DNA of 64,000 nt from Bugula neritina (lineage: Eukaryota; Bryozoa; Gymnolaemata; Cheilostomatida; Bugulidae): the NCBI GenBank assembly GCA_964035545.1, contig OZ037768.1, positions 24,330,819 to 24,394,818 of the forward strand, read 5' to 3'. Made by a program: the position numbers and the translations under genes. The first letter of the stretch is position 1. Every line of letters starts with the position of its first letter. The notes beneath the pieces are model-generated. The model was not told where the DNA came from. It saw only the letters and a program-made list of their open reading frames with translations, and searched no databases. Positions 36,830 to 51,734 of the stretch are shown piece by piece.

Positions 36830-39030
36830 TATGAAGTTATTACTCTATTAAGAACAAAAATTGGTACAAAACCGATAAAATCTTGGTAGGAGTTGTTTAC
36901 ACATGTATACAAACACATAAGATAACATAATTTCAGTATACTAGAAGTCAAATGGAATAAAATTGAGTTAAACATATTAACATGATATTTTAAAAATCAA
37001 GCATGTTTTACTAAATAACTAACCCACACCTTGGTTAGACTATAATGTAGACTAGCAAGTAGTAGTATACCCCACAACAGCTATATGGAATGGAAACATT
37101 TACGTATATGTGAGAGTTATATTTTCATAAATTTAGGATATATACCAATAGCCAGTATAAAACCCCTCAACCACTGATAGGTGGGAGGGGTTAGAGATAG
37201 TTGGGAGGGGTTAGAGATAGGTGGGAGGAGTTAGAGATAGGTGGGAGGAGTTAGAGATAGGTGGGGGAGATTATTGAAAGTGTTGAATAGGACAACTCCC
37301 AAGCGCAAGAAAGGTGCAGTGAATAATTCTATTGCAGACAACTGACATTATTTATTGAATGTAAGCACTAGAAATAGCTTTAAATTCCATGACATTTCCT
37401 GGTAGTATGCCATGATTATCACCATTTGCTGGTCAAAATGAACAGATCCTAAGTGTATACGTCCTAAACGCTCAGTGTTGAATGAGACAACTAAACCAAA
37501 GTTGAAACATTCAACAAAATAAACTATGCTTTGGAAAATGTAGCTGTTCGGTATGTATGCGCCGAGAATTTTCAGCCGCAGAGCTTGTAGGTTCTATCAG
37601 TTTATTTGTATGCTTGCTGGTAAAAACTAAACAATATAAAATAAGAATCACATAAGTGATATGCATGCATGAATGTGGTTAGACACTAGTATAAAAAGAA
37701 ACAACTAACAGTAGTTACTATAAAAGCAAAATTTCAGGTGGCAGCTTAATATAGAATGTCATTAAAAGCTTAGAGTACAATATGCGAACTAACCTCTTTG
37801 GTCCTGCATAGGAAACTCAGTAAATTCCATTGAAAAACTGTACATTAAAAATAACAGCAGTTTTGGTGAGAGTGATTCTATTAAAATTACAGAGAGTTTA
37901 TATACTCAGGTTGTTGTTACTGTACCAGGAAAAAATATGTTAAATACACAAAATCATTCTTAAGATTAATACCGCAGTAATTCTGTCTCAAAACTTGGCC
38001 AGCATTAGCTGCAAAACCCTAGCTAGGGTATCAACATATCCCTAGCTAGGGTATCAACATAACCCTAGCTAGGGTATCAACATAACCTCAGCTAGGATAT
38101 CAACATAACCTTAGCTAGGATATCAACATAACCTTAGCTAGGGTATCAACATAACCTTAGCTAGGGTATCAACATAACCTTAGCTAGGGTATCAACATAT
38201 CCCTAGCTAGGGTATCAACATATCCCTAGCAGAGGTAGAGCAGGAAGGACAGTCACCCCAACCACAATGACATAACTGCAGATCTAATAATCAGCACAAG
38301 GTGGATGAGTAATGCAGCTGCTGACATATATGTCACCCAAACAAAAATGAAATAGGTCATGGTTTTTTATGGTGAATAATGTAGTAGGCATTGCAAAGCC
38401 ATTTACATACAAAGTTTGAGAAATCTAAGATGAAGATTTTGTAAAGCAGAGATTTTAATGTCTATAGAAATGATTTATCAGCATTTTGAGCAAAGCTGAC
38501 AGAAGCAAGTAAATGGAATCACTTTGAGCGTTATGTTGATATAGCAAGATTTCTCTTGACTATAAAGCCAGCTAGTGTGTCACTCAGTACTCCCCTATAT
38601 ATATTCACCCAATTACCTCAGACTATAACTAAGTGTTGGTATGCTGTTTCTCACACTTGGTTAATGATATTATTATAGCTAACGTTGACCTCTAACTAAA
38701 TTCCATAATGATATGGTCCACATCATAGGGTATAGGCTACCTTGTTTCTGCCTCCATCTTGGTTTTAGTGCGTGTTTTTAGCCAGTTTCAAGGTGCTCAG
38801 TATAAGAATTGAATCTATTCTGGGACAGGAAGTCTTTCAAATGTGACATTAGACGGCAGCCATATTGATTGAAAGCAATGATAATTTTCTTCAATGTCAT
38901 TTGGGCAGTGACAAATGTCATGTATGAGTCATAGAAATTATAACCTTTAATGAGCCAATACAAACGATAAAGACATCCACCGCAAGTGTGGGGAGAAAGG
39001 AGAATTAATTATGTTTTGACATTAAAACTA
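36830..39030. other. Spacer with two minisatellites
   Basis: No exon supported. It contains a 20-base array (GATAGGTGGGAGGAGTTAGA, 37178-37268) and a 22-base array (CCTAGCTAGGGTATCAACAT, 38012-38232, about 10 copies, with a palindromic CCTAGCTAGG core). The segment near 38840-38880 (GACGGCAGCCATATTGA) recurs near 48150 and 54870 as a dispersed repeat. Confidence 0.6.
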
Positions 39031-39046
39031 GGTTGTGAAAGATAAA

Positions 39047-39057
39047 GGGGATTCCCC
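39047..39057. promoter_or_regulatory. Palindromic kappaB-like site upstream of gene B
   Basis: GGGGATTCCCC, which matches the consensus for Rel/NF-kappaB (GGGRNWYYCC), about 1 kb upstream of the gene B start. The same 11-mer in a related context lies at 63947-63957 upstream of gene C and at 27464-27474 in an intron of gene A. Function is inferred only from the motif. Confidence 0.35.
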
Positions 39058-39915
39058 TTGCTTCAAGTTGTGGTGAGATAGGATTGATAGTTTCATGCAA
39101 ATAGTTTCATGTAAATATTAGCGGAATGTTGGAGCACCACCCCCCCCCCCCAATCCCTACCAAAACAAGCTCCTCAAATAATTCTAATACGTTACCAGTA
39201 TAAAAATTTAATGTTACAGGGAAAAAGGTAAAATTCATATAGTTTCATGCACAGCTTTATCAAACTACAACCTTTACCTTTTTCCACTATCATTATATAA
39301 ATTATTTTTAGAATACTGAACACGCAAAATCAGCTTTAAAACTTTTACTAAAAGTTTCTCATTCAATTTTATTGAAAATTCTAGGTTTGTAGTGCATGTG
39401 CAATAAAATAGTTTGCTCAAACATAATAATTTTGGTTTCAAAGCAAGAAAGAGCAATGATTTTGCGTTGCGATCTTAACTCTATGTTTCTTGTACCTACA
39501 GACGGAGTCTATCAGTTTCGACCTCTTATTTAAAGCAAAGGAAGTAACATCCAATAACCATTGTTGGATTTGCTTACCACTAGTGTGTGAACCCTTTATG
39601 CATTGATCAATTTTATAAATCTATGAATATTAAATTGAAGATTATGAAGAGCAGAAGCAATATTTTGAAATTCAACTTGTCACAATAGTTTTTTAAATGC
39701 AGTTTAAATGGAATGCGATTTTTACTGAAAAACTGCAGGCTGATAATTCGTGACTTCACTGGATATGGTTATTGAGGTATAACCAGTTGACTGACTTTTC
39801 AATATGGCCGTCCAAACTTATAACTATGGACTGGCAATCTGATAGACAGACTCTGGTCAATCAAAAGACTTGATATAAGTTACAATGGTGAGATAGTGGA
39901 TTGGTGGACTTGTAC

Positions 39916-40038
39916 ATTGTCAATTGGTCAATACGATCATATGATCGCTGAGGACACGCCTACTAAATGACAGCTCATTTTCGCAAGGTGAAATTAGTAC
40001 ACCAGTACAAGTGTAGGAGCAGTGACTGGGCATGTGCA
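39916..40038 (+). promoter_or_regulatory. Conserved promoter block of gene B
   Basis: CAATTGGTCAA near 39919, GAGGACACGCCTACTA at 39950-39966 and GTGACTGGGCATGTGCAC at 40021-40038, the last 32 bases before the ATG. The same boxes in the same order precede genes A and C. Confidence 0.6.
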
Positions 40039-40069
40039 CTATCAGTGAAGTCAGCCTTCTAGAGCAGGT

Positions 40070-43000
40070 ATGATGAGTCAGCAATGGTATGGATATGATT
40101 TACCATTAGATTTATCAGTCAAGGTCAAGTATGTTCAAGGTATCTGATATAAATATATTTAAAATGCTAAATTTTGTTTGCCTGGCAGGCCTTAGGTTCA
40201 ACATTTCAATATGAAGACTGAACATTTTCTGTAGAAGTAGATCATGGCTGCAAACGCAATTCTCCAGTTCATGATCGAAAATCGGAATGGGAAGACAATT
40301 TACAAGCACTCGATTTAAGAACTCACCGAAATAAAGAAACCACAACTATGCACAGTGACACTACACCAACTTATAGTGATACTACACCAACTTACAACAC
40401 ACATTGGCAGTTCGAAGATCTAAGAGACTTCTCATTTTATGATTATAATGTCAACATGTCTAAAGGTATGTGGATTGTTGTATTGAGATTAATTCAAACC
40501 ATATCACATAATTTAGTAATAACAAAAAATTTAGAATTTATCTGGTCAAGAAAAAACAAACTGAAACTATATGTTACGACTTATATTAGAGTGTTAAAGA
40601 TGGATACCAAATCATACCTTTATAAAAATGCAGAACATCCAGTAATAGTTTATTGTTGGTGATGGTATGCACCAGTCATTATAGTTAAAGAGATTTTATT
40701 AATCTCTTTAACATAAAGAAACATTATTTCAATGTTCTAGAAGTGCATTATAGTGAGTTACACTGACACTGACAATTGTGAAAACATTGATAATTATTAA
40801 AACCCAGTCGCATGTATGCATTTAGAGTTTCAACTGTTAAATTCTTTTATAGAAGACAATATCCTCCTGGACTCTATTCCCACTCCAGACGTTGTGACTC
40901 TCTTTCTGGGCTCTAACAAACAGGTATTCAGATTTTGGAAAATAAGTTATACTTCTTTCTACTTTAGAATAGTTTAATGATTAACCCAACGTTTGTTAAC
41001 ATATAATTTAGTTGTTTGCAGCTAACATGACGTTTAAGATTATAAAATCTTTGTATATAATAACTTGCTTATTGCTTTACTCATAGTTTTAGCTATGCTA
41101 CTGTTTTGACACTCATTTCAGTCAAACTTACAGATTTAGTTATTTTGCAAACCTAATAATACAGCAGATCCAGACCCCAAAATGGTAATCTTCCATCCAT
41201 CAGCCAAAACCGCTAAATCATGTTTACCAATATGCAAATAATATGCCATTAGCCATTTTGAACTGTGTATGAGTATTATTAATCATGCATAATGTGCACC
41301 TGTGAGAGAGACTGTACTAACACCAGAGTTATAAATAGCATCATCATGTCTTTAAAGTATAGCAATTGCTACACTTTCACTTGATACAATAGTTACTTAC
41401 TTACTATACTTACTCTACTCTACTATACTATACTATACTATACTATATACTATACTATATACTCTACTATACTATACTATACTTACTATAATACTATATG
41501 CTATACTATATACTCTACTATACTATACTATATACTATACTATATACTCTACTATACTATACTTACTATAATACTATATACTATACTATATACTCTACTA
41601 TATACTCTACTATATACTATACTATACTATATACTATACTATATACTCTACTATACTATACTATACTTACTATAATACTATATGCTATACTATATACTCT
41701 ACTATATACTATACTATACTATATACTCTACTATACTATACTATACTATAATACTATATACTATACTATATACTATACTATATACTATACTATACTATAC
41801 TATACTTACTATAATACTATATACTATACTATATACTCTACTATATACTATACTATACTATATACTATACTATATACTCTACTCTACTATACTATACTTA
41901 CTATAATACTATATACTATACTATATACTCTACTATACTATACTTACTATAATACTATATACTATACTATATACTCTACTATATACTATACTATACTATA
42001 TACTATACTATATACTCTACTATATACTATACTATACTATATACTATACTATACTATATACTATACTATATACTCTACTATACTATACTATACTTACTAT
42101 AATACTATATGCTATACTATATACTCTACTATATACTATACTATACTATATACTATACTATATACTCTACTCTACTATACTATACTTACTATAATACTAT
42201 ATACTATACTATATACTCTACTATACTATACTTACTATAATACTATATACTATACTATATACTCTACTATATACTATACTATACTATATACTATACTATA
42301 TACTCTACTCTACTATACTATACTTACTATAATACTATATACTATACTATATACTCTACTATATACTATACTATACTATATACTATACTATATACTATAC
42401 TATATACTTATTATAATACTATACTATATACTATAGTTACTACTCATTATATGTACTATACTATACGTGCTATACTATATCTGTTCAAAGTTGATTTGGT
42501 GCAAATTTCTCAGAAAGTTAAAGATATTTGCTCACTTGACTATATTTCTACCATGTGGTCAGCATATACAAACCTTCACACTAATAGTTAAAAATACTAA
42601 ATGCTGTTTTACATAATAATAATAATTGAGATTTTTATGCCCTTCTAGCAAAATTTTGTACTAAGCCAAGTACAAACTGCTAAGTTCTGGGAAATGTAGT
42701 GCATGATAGAGCACTGATTAATGAAGATTAACATTGATTTATAAGCATTTAGGGCAGGGCTGTCCAACAGGCGGCCCCAGGGCCGCATGCGGCCCCCAAG
42801 CCTACATTTATGTGGCCCTCAAAGGCATAACCAATAAAATTATTTTGCACACATATATGAATTGGAGTAGAAAAACTACCTTTGAAATGTCTTATTAATA
42901 TGCATGCTAAACACATGCAGCCTGCAGTAATTATTGGTACTTCATTGTGAATGATTCATAAGAATTTGGGATAAAGTAATTTGAAAATTGCTGAATATGC

Positions 43001-45942
43001 TGTGCCCCCCCCCAGCCCAAGTTAAATTTTACAGTGTGGCCCTCACCATAGAATATTCCATTTCAGTGCCCTCACTCTGCTTTTAAATGGAGGTTGGACA
43101 CTCCTGGTTTAGGGGATTCACCTTTTCCTTGAAATAAGTTAACCCCCATTAGCTTGTGGTCTATAGCCAGAAACCAGCAGCTGTTGGCTCTTGTTATTTT
43201 TAGAATATGTAGGCAGCATATCTGCAAATGATTGACGCAGCACATGTTTAGATTAGTGAGAACCAAATGGTACCACATATTTGTTGCTACTGGCAGTAGT
43301 CATTACAGCACAAAGGTCTCTTAGGCTGGCTGATAAACAACTCTACTACTTGTAATAATCACAACAGATCTCTTTCTACAAACTTGAGAAAGTAACTTAG
43401 GTCAATATGGCTGCTATCTAAATCAGCTGCTTTAAATGAAAGCTTAAGCAACATAACTGTTCAAATAATGTTTAAATAAATCCCTGTGAATGCTACAAGT
43501 ATATCTTTTAGACCAAATGGAAGACAGAATAAAAGACTTTGAAGTTGCACACTCTATTCTTAAGTATATTTTTAATACGTGCTTAAGTTACGATTTTAGT
43601 AGCATGCTTTTAATGAACCGTTTAGTCCTTCTGCTCAGGAAACATTACAAATACAAGCATTCAAATTATCAAACTTATAAAATAACTCCAACTTCTTTTC
43701 ACTAAGTTTCTTATGAATATGAGGTAATAAATTTGTTAAAACTTTAGTATTAATTGCTAGCTGTTTGAATAAGCTTTAATATATTGTGTTGAATTTTTAA
43801 TTTTTTCCTAATCGTCAGTCATATAATAGAAGATATCCTTGTCTAATTGTAGCTCTTGGTCTAAAAATACTGCAGAAATAAATATATGCCATACTTTGTT
43901 TATCAATTGCATGAGCAACATATTAGTTGTCATATATTTGAAAGAGATATCTTTACTGTAAACTGTGGCAGCCAAATGAAGGTCAAAGGCAAGACAAAGG
44001 TGAAGGTCAACATGTCATGAGCACACCAAAACTTCCGACTCAGCAAACTGTCATATTCAAGGCATGTTCTGAACGTACAAATCCCTACACCTGTCAGGTA
44101 TAATTACTTATACTAGTCTACTCTTACAGTATCCAGATGGTTTCTGGTCTTCGGCCCCCTCAAGGCTACTTTCAGCTGATTGGAGTTGTTCTCTCTTAGA
44201 TATCCAAATACCTTTTCACTATAAGGAAGTTAATATTATTCTTGAGCAAATTTTACTTTTTGATCAAAGCTACAAATATTTAGTATATCTAAACCAGGCT
44301 TCTAGAAATCTATCATCATTAGAATCAAAAAAATAAATTTTACAATGAAAAAGGGTAAACTATAAGTTCAACAACCTGCCAAGCTGTGTTTGTCCTAAGA
44401 TATGGCAGTTATGTCATATTATGTCATGTTGTGTTTAGTATGTTTGTGATGCTAGTGTGTTGAGTATATCATATGCTATTATACTATATGTTGTGGTGCT
44501 AGTGTAAGTTTAGTATATCATATGCTAGTTTACTATATGTTGTGGTGCTAGTGTAAGTTTAGTATATCATATGCTAGTTTAGTATGTGTTGTGGTGCTAG
44601 TGTATTGAGTATATCATATGCTATTTCTAAGGTCTTACTTTCAATCAAAGAATTAGATTTTCATATATTTCTAATGAATAAGTAGAATAACTGCTTAATT
44701 GTGAGATACCATTCATTATATAAGAATAATATCTGTAAACCAATTAGTATTGACAGATCTAAACAAATAGCTGAGATATGAAACCAGTCAATATTTTTAC
44801 CTGCAAGATATTGTCTTGATTAGGGAGATACACCAAAAGTTGGAAACGTATACAGCGGTTAGTGTAAGATTATTATAACATTGCAGGTATGCAGTAAATC
44901 CTACAGACAAGTTCGAGATTACCGAGCACACGTGGCGACACATGAAGACGCTAATATATACACGTGTGACATATGTTTCTCTCAACTGAGCACGCCCAGT
45001 CAATATCTTCAACATTTACAAGTAATTCCATACTCCTTTACCATTGATAACTCACTGCATGCATGTGTGAAAATATCTTTAAGCTTTTTGTAAAAAAATT
45101 TCATATTTAGAATAAAACTGATTTTATGACTGCTGAGACTTGCATAGAATTTAGACTATTACTAATTGAAAGAAGATTGTTGGTAAAACTATTGCAATGT
45201 GAATAATTATTTAGGGAATTTATTATATGTATAATAGAATAAAGTTGACCAGTTTATTAATTGACAGGCCATCTTGTTTTAACTAACTTCTTCTTGTCTG
45301 TCACATTTTTAAAAACAAATAAATTTTGGGGCTAAAACTGAAAACACATCTGATGCAGGAAAGTCAGTGGGGGGAAGAGGAAGGGCTGTCACCAGTAGCT
45401 CCAAAACATTCTGCATGAATAAGCAAGCTTATCTCTAATAATGTGATATGCAGTTCATTTTAGTTTTTACTGGTTTTTAAATATATTTTCTATTAAAGCA
45501 ATTTCTTAGCTGTTTAGTGGGTTGAAATACATTTTCCCTTCACTTAAATAAAACAAAGATTCCACATCAACTTTAGAGCTTTCTGCTCATATCCTAGAAG
45601 TTACCAGAAGACTTTACGACACATTCGCATCTAATCATACTTTGAGACTTTATAAGTTGTTTCCTTCATGAACTTGGAGAGCAGACTGTGTTATAGTTTT
45701 GTTTGTTATATTTAATGTGAATAAACTTGCAGTTTTATCTGTTCATATAACAGGGTCATCAGCAGAAGGAGTTATACGTCTGCGTATACTGTAAGAAGTA
45801 TTTCCGAGACAGATGTACGTTATCTATTCACATGAGAACTCACACTGGAGAGAAACCTTATCAATGTGATGTTTGTAGCAAGAGATTCAGACAGAGTGGG
45901 ACTTTTTTCCGTCACAGAAAAATCCATGAATTTCGGCCGTAA
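40070..45942 (+). CDS. C2H2 zinc-finger paralogue B, intact, 273 aa
   Basis: Exons 40070-40139, 40235-40465, 40853-40923, 43972-44097, 44887-45021, 45754-45942 (TAA), all GT-AG and in phase; sum 822. PLDLS at residues 12-16 is a CtBP-type motif. Exon 2 keeps the EDNLQALDLRTH and RDFSFYDY blocks with only two units of the Thr/Ser repeat. Exon 3 is short and acidic (EDNILLDSIPTPDVVTLFLG). Fingers: C165/C168/H181/H185 (split by an intron after residue 166), C193/C196/H209/H213 (split after 211), C221/C224/H237/H241 and C249/C252/H265/H269, with linker TGEKPY before the last. There is no KRAB, BTB or SET domain in the six exons. It is expected to be a nuclear sequence-specific factor, probably a repressor if the CtBP motif works. 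I do not recognise a named orthologue. Confidence 0.88.
41394..42475. repeat. 1.1-kb compound CTATA satellite in intron 3 of gene B
   Basis: Arrays of CTATA, CTATATA, CTCTA and TTACTATAATA combine into a higher-order unit of about 150-230 bases. Long open frames of Leu/Tyr/Ile through it are artefacts. Confidence 0.95.
42755..43106. mobile_element. Non-autonomous hAT element, 352 bp
   Basis: Termini CAGGGCTGTCCAAC and GTTGGACACTCCTG are near-perfect hAT inverted repeats. The flanks ATTTAGGG (42747-42754) and GTTTAGGG (43107-43114) are an 8-bp target duplication with one change. Subterminal GCGGCCC-type boxes (GGCGGCCCCAGGGCCGCATG) are typical of this group. No coding sequence. It lies in intron 3 of gene B. 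Confidence 0.85.
43110..43450. repeat. Intron segment homologous (inverted) to 54.8-55.3 and 60.27-60.55 kb
   Basis: On the minus strand this reads GAGATCTGTTGTGATTAT, GTAGAGTTGTTTATC and GTGCTGTAATGACTACTGCC in the same order as gene C intron 3 near 60310-60420, and partly near 55290-55316 and 57657-57683. It shows the pre-insertion state of the gene C intron. Confidence 0.7.
44420..44635. repeat. 60-bp-class repeat in intron 4 of gene B
   Basis: Three to four copies of a unit with GTTGTGGTGCTAGTGTAAGT and ATATCATATGCTA, between the exon ending NPYTCQ and the first full finger exon. Confidence 0.75.
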
Positions 45943-48900
45943 AATTTTTAAACTAATGCCAAACATTCTCATTACTGGTGGTGGAAATATTATTGTAGTT
46001 GCATCTTGCCTATACTAATATAACATCATATGCTCTAGTATTGCAAGGTCATCCTGTTTTACTTTACAATGTTTAACTAGTCTGCGTGTATACATATAAC
46101 TACGATGAGCTTTTTTCTTATATATCTAATTATACCGCAGTAAAAGACTATTATGCAATGCTATACTGGATTTAAACCATCAATTTATTATAATTAAACT
46201 TTTACAAAATACAAAATATATGATATACATATGAGCTAAAATTAAATATAAACTTCTCTATCTATTTTATACATCAAAAACATATTGCAGTTCTATTAAA
46301 ATAGTAAGTAAACACAGCTCTGAGGTTAATTCCCATGATTTTATAACAATTTTAATTTCTTGGAGGAAACCTAGCCAGCAACTTGTCAGTAAATTAAATA
46401 TTGTAAAAGTTGATGTACTTACTTTTGCTGTAATATGTGTTATAAGTGGCCCAAAATCAGTTTACTTGACTGTATTACTTGGTCATGGCATTCTTATCTA
46501 TTCTTGGATTTATTTTACTTCGCAATTTCCTCAAAATCTAATTGTTTTGTTAAATGTTAATAAATATGAATATCTTACAAATGTGTGTCAGAGTTTATAG
46601 TATTACAATATATCTCATTTATAGCATATTTAATTTAAATTCTTTGTGGTATTAGGCTACATCTGCTAGACAAAGATTGTTAGCAAAGCATTGTATTAAA
46701 TTCCTGTTGATAAATACATTGTAAATAACCAATAAGAAAAGGTAGGATTAGCCAAGCGTTCATATAGATGCAATAAGAACAAGGAACTATGACCCTATGT
46801 TTTCAACAAACTAGCTTTAGATAAATTCATCTTCTGCTATAACTTAGAATGTTTTGAGTGGTCAAGCTTTCAGCACTCTGGCACTGACACCTTGGCAAGC
46901 AAAAAGTTGGCAATGTCCAAAAGTCTATAAACATATTTTTTATAAGAGATAAATTGATTAAAAACATGTAGCTTGTTGTCTTTAAACTTGGCTTTCCCTC
47001 AACTTACCTCTCAACTACACAGCTATTAATAGCTGACTTCATAGGATAATAATTTTAGACAACAACATTGACTTTGTGCTAAAAACAGGCATATTTTAAC
47101 TCTATCAAGCTGATGATATTAATTTTTGAATAAAAATAAAATTACACATTTTTTCTAGTTTTTCTTCCAGTTATTTTTTGAAATGAAAATCGTTGAATGG
47201 ACAGAATATAGTCTTCCATTGAATACCTAAGCGTAGTTTAGCTAAGTTATGGCTAACCAAAATTAGATTAACTCCTTTATTAATGCAGTTATGCAGTTGC
47301 ATATGAATCCAGGTGCTTACAATACCTAAAAAGTAGCTGCCAGGCAAGCTATTCATGAATAAGTTTAATAATTTGAAGCTGAAATTCCTGCCAACTTTTT
47401 GACACAATCTTAAAAAAACGCAATTTTTTGATATTGCGAATACTGTTGAAGGAAAGAGAATCTTTTGGTGGCCCTATTTGTACTAGAGGCATGAATTGCA
47501 ACTACCAAGTAGACAGTCAGCAAGAGTGACGGAAACAGTTACAAAATGTAAACAGTAATCGTAAGGATCTCTTATAAGTTATAATAACATGTGATGGCCG
47601 TTATTTGACTCACTAAATATCTTATTATATACTGCTATTGCTTCTGAGAATTAACAAGCCTCTTGAATTTATATATAATTTCTTTGCATGCCACGGCATT
47701 GCAAGAGAAAAAATAAACTCATGGCTGATACTTTAATTCTGCAAACTGCTATACTGAAACCTTCATGCACCACATAATGATTTAAGCTGCAATAATTGAA
47801 GTTTCATGAATTTACCTAAATTGCATAACTGTAATTCTGAGTATGATAAACTGAATTAAGCACAAATTAAGCCCTGTTGAGTATATTCATTGCTAGCAGC
47901 ATATCCAAGCAGAATGTCCAAACTGCATAGCCTCATATTATTATGGCCCAAATCATATCATATGGATGAATTGTTTGCTGCTTTTGTTTTTAATTTGGTT
48001 TATGGAGTGCAAGTCTCTTAGCTAGTTTATGGAGTGCAAGTCTCTTAGCTAGTTTCGAGGTATTCGTTGTAAAAGGAGATGACTTACATCTGCTGACGTA
48101 CAGCAGTTACTGAACATTACACTGCAAGAAGGCGCGAAATCCTACGGCAGCCATATTGAATGAAGACTAAAAGGAAATTATTTCACGGAATCTAATTGTG
48201 ACAAAACCACCACCAGTATGGAACGCAATTTAAACCTTTTAGTAAATTATCAGAAGAAATTAAATTTAAGAAACATCCAAGATGGTTAACTAATTGTAAA
48301 ATATCAAACACAGCTAAAAAAAGTTGTTTAAATCAGAAATAATAAATTGCTTGTCATTTAGCTAGCGCACTTCTGAGTTTCAAGGTCTAATTTCTAATTG
48401 AGCTTTTCACTTTCTGTGTTTATATCGCTAATTAGAACATGCAGTTTTATCAATAGTATAGTATAGTGAGCATCGTGTTAAGTGTGAATTAATATAGTAT
48501 ATAACAACACATATTAACATGCAACATTTATGGTATTCACTTGCATGATGCATGTTATGTGTTGTTGCTATATCCCCACTTAACTATACTGTATATCAAG
48601 TACCTGAATACATATCTTGGCTATAGCTATAACTTAGCTAAGCCACACTTGGCTGATCAATGGAGGACAATTCTGTCCAATCATTCATTTTCTATTTCAA
48701 AAACTAGCTCAAAGAAAAACTAGAAACAAATTTGTAAATTAAGTTTTTATCCAAAAACTTATATTATCAGCTTGATAAATTTAAAATAAGCCTGTTTTTA
48801 GCACAAAGTCAATATTGTCATCTAAAACTATCATCAGTCAGCTATTACTAGCAGTGTAGGTGAGAGGTAAGTTGAGGGAAAGCCAAGTCTAAAGACAAAT

Positions 48901-50000
48901 CACATGTTTACAATCAACTTATTTCCCATAAAAATGTTTGCACTTTGCAGCATTGCCAACTTTTTGTTTGTCAATTGGTGTCATTGCCAGAGCTGTGAAA
49001 GCTTAACCACGCAAAATATTCCATGTGGCAGAAGATAATGAAAACATTGCGTCATAGTAACCTTGTGAATATTGGTTTTATGAACATTTGACATGTCACC
49101 TTTGTTAAACCTATCTTTTCTCAGTAGTTATTCATGAGGTATTTTATCAAGATAAATGCCAATTTAATAAGATGTTTTTGCTAACAATCTCTGTCTAGAC
49201 TCTAGAATCTAGCAGATGGAGTCAAATACCACAAAGAGTTTAAACTAAATATTTTATAAATTGGTATAGTAGTGGCATAGCTATCAGTATAACACCAAAT
49301 CTAAAAACCTTTACAAGTTAATGTTATTTAATTGGTATTTGAGAAAACAATGGCAGACTTGTGGAGAAACCTTTGAAGTAAAATAAATCCAAGAATAGAT
49401 AAAAATGCTATAATCAAGATACTAAATATGGCCAAGTCAACTGTTTATATATTATAGTAAAAGTAATTACATCAACTTTCATGATTTCTAATTAACTAAT
49501 AAGTAGCTTCGTAACTCGGATTTTCTCTAAGAAATGAAAATTGCTACAAAATCATGCAAATTACCCTTGGAGTTATACTCTCTTTTATTTTCTGTTTCAA
49601 CAACACTGCAATATTATGCTTTTGATTTATAAAATCTATAAAGAAGTTTATGTTTAACCTGAGTTCAGATTGAAAGAGCTGATTAATTTATTTTTAGCTA
49701 TAAATAATTTTTTTTCTTTGTAAAAATATAATCATAGTCATGTATGATTTAAATCTAGTACAGCATTATATAATTAAATTAAATATAAGTCGTTCACCAG
49801 GTGTACATGTTGAATATATAACAAGAATGAAGCCATTACCATAAAAGCCCAATTATATACAGACTAACCATGCGTAATGCATAACAAGATTGCCCTGTAA
49901 CACTAGAGTATATGATATTGATATTAAATGCAAAATGCAACCAGATAATATTTTCATCACCGGTAATGAGAATGTTTGTCATCTGTGTGAAGTATTAAAT
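45943..50000. other. Tail-to-tail spacer of genes B and C: axis of a large inverted duplication
   Basis: No exon is supported. Segments on the two sides match in inverted orientation, for example 46330-46530 with 49330-49500 and 46860-47260 with 48620-49010 (AAAAGTTGGCAATG / GCATTGCCAACTTTTTG; GCTTTCCCTCAACTTACCTC / its complement). Together with the finger exons of B and C, the midpoints fall at about 47.95 kb. A 27-base direct duplication (GGAGTGCAAGTCTCTTAGCT inside) sits at 47998-48056, close to the axis. Confidence 0.75.
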
Positions 50001-51734
50001 TCAAAGCTTATGGATTTTTCTGTGACGGAGAAAAGTCCCACTCTGTCTGAATCTCTTGCCACAAATATCACATTGATAGGGTTTCTCTCCAGTGTGAGTT
50101 CTCATGTGAGTGGATAACGTACATCTGTCTCGGAAATACTTCTTACAGTATATGCAGACGTATAACTCCTTTTGCTGGTGACCCTGTTATATGAACAGAT
50201 ATAACTGCAAGTTTATTCACATTAAATATAACAAGCGGATTTATACCAACACAATATGTTCTCCAGGTTAACGAAGGAAACGGGTTATAAAGTTTACAGG
50301 TATATGATGAGTATTGTAAAGTGTTGTAAAGTCTTTCTGGTAATTTTTATGGTAGAAGCATAAGGGCCCAAAGTTAATGTTAACTTTTTATTTAATGGAA
50401 GGGAAAATGTATTTCAAAGTTACAACTTACTATAAAATCCCTAAGAAGTTGCTTTAATAAAAGATATACTTATGAAACTAGTAAAAACCTTATAAAATAG
50501 AACAAAGGGTATATTATGTTATTAGAGTTATGCTTGCTTATCCATGCAGAACGTATTGGAGCTACTATAGTTCACCCCCTCCCCACCACTTGCCTGCATC
50601 AGATGTGCTTTCAGTTTTAGTTCTAAAATTTATTTGTTTTGTAAAATGTGAGAGGCTAGAAGAAGTTAGTTAAAACAAGTAGCCATAGAACCTAACAGTT
50701 GGTAAACTGCATGGTTGACTTTATTCCATACAAATATTAAATTCATTGTCAACATTGAATAGCCTAGTTGGCAGTCTTTTTTCAGCTACCAATAGTCTGG
50801 TAAAACAGTCCCTTTTTAATTATTAATAGTCTAGATTTTAGTTAAATCTCAGTAGTCATAAAAATTAGTTTTATTCTAAATATCAATTTTTTTTGCAAAA
50901 AGCTTAAAGATATTTTTTAAACATGCAGTGAGTCATCAACCATAAGAGAGTATGGAATTACTTGTAAATGTTGAAGATATTGACTGGGCGTGCTCAGTTG
51001 AGAGAAACATATGTCACACGCGTACATCATAGCGTCTTCATGTGTCGCCACGTGTGCTCGGTAATCTCGAACTTGTCTGTAGGATTTACTGCATACCTGC
51101 AATGTTATAATAATCTTACACTAACTGCTGTAAGTATCTAACAGAGAGCAACTTTAATTGGCTGAAAGTAGCTGTGAGGATTGTCTTTTTAACTGAATAT
51201 TACAAGAGTTATAGATTAATATAAGTCAATACCTGGCAGGTGTAGGGACAAGTAGACTCAGAATATGGCTTCAAGATGATGGTTTGTTGAGTTGGAAGTT
51301 GTTGCGTTATACTTTCACCTTCACCTTTGGCTTGACTTTGACTTCCACCTTTGGCCGAAGCCAGAGCTTTGTCCTGCACCTCATTTGGCTGCTGTAGCGA
51401 AGAGTGATTTGAAATGTTTGACAACTAATATGTTGCACATGTAATTAATAAAAAAACACAGCATATTCTAGTTAGGTTATTTTTAGATCAAGAGCTACAA
51501 TTAGACATGCATCTTTAAGTAAGGCTGATAATTAAAATAAATCAAAACTTCAAAATCAAAAATTCAGATTATCCGAGCAATTAACACTAAAGTTCTACCA
51601 AATTTGTTATACTTCATATTCATGAAAAATTTTAGTGAAAAGAAGTTGGAGTTATTTTATAAGTTTGATAAGCTAAACACACATATTTGTAGGTTGTTTT
51701 ACATAGACAAGTACTGATTGGTTAAACTAGAATC

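Noticed and set aside
41498-42436. 312-codon open frame rich in Tyr, Ile, Leu
   Set aside because: It lies wholly within the CTATA compound satellite in intron 3 of gene B.
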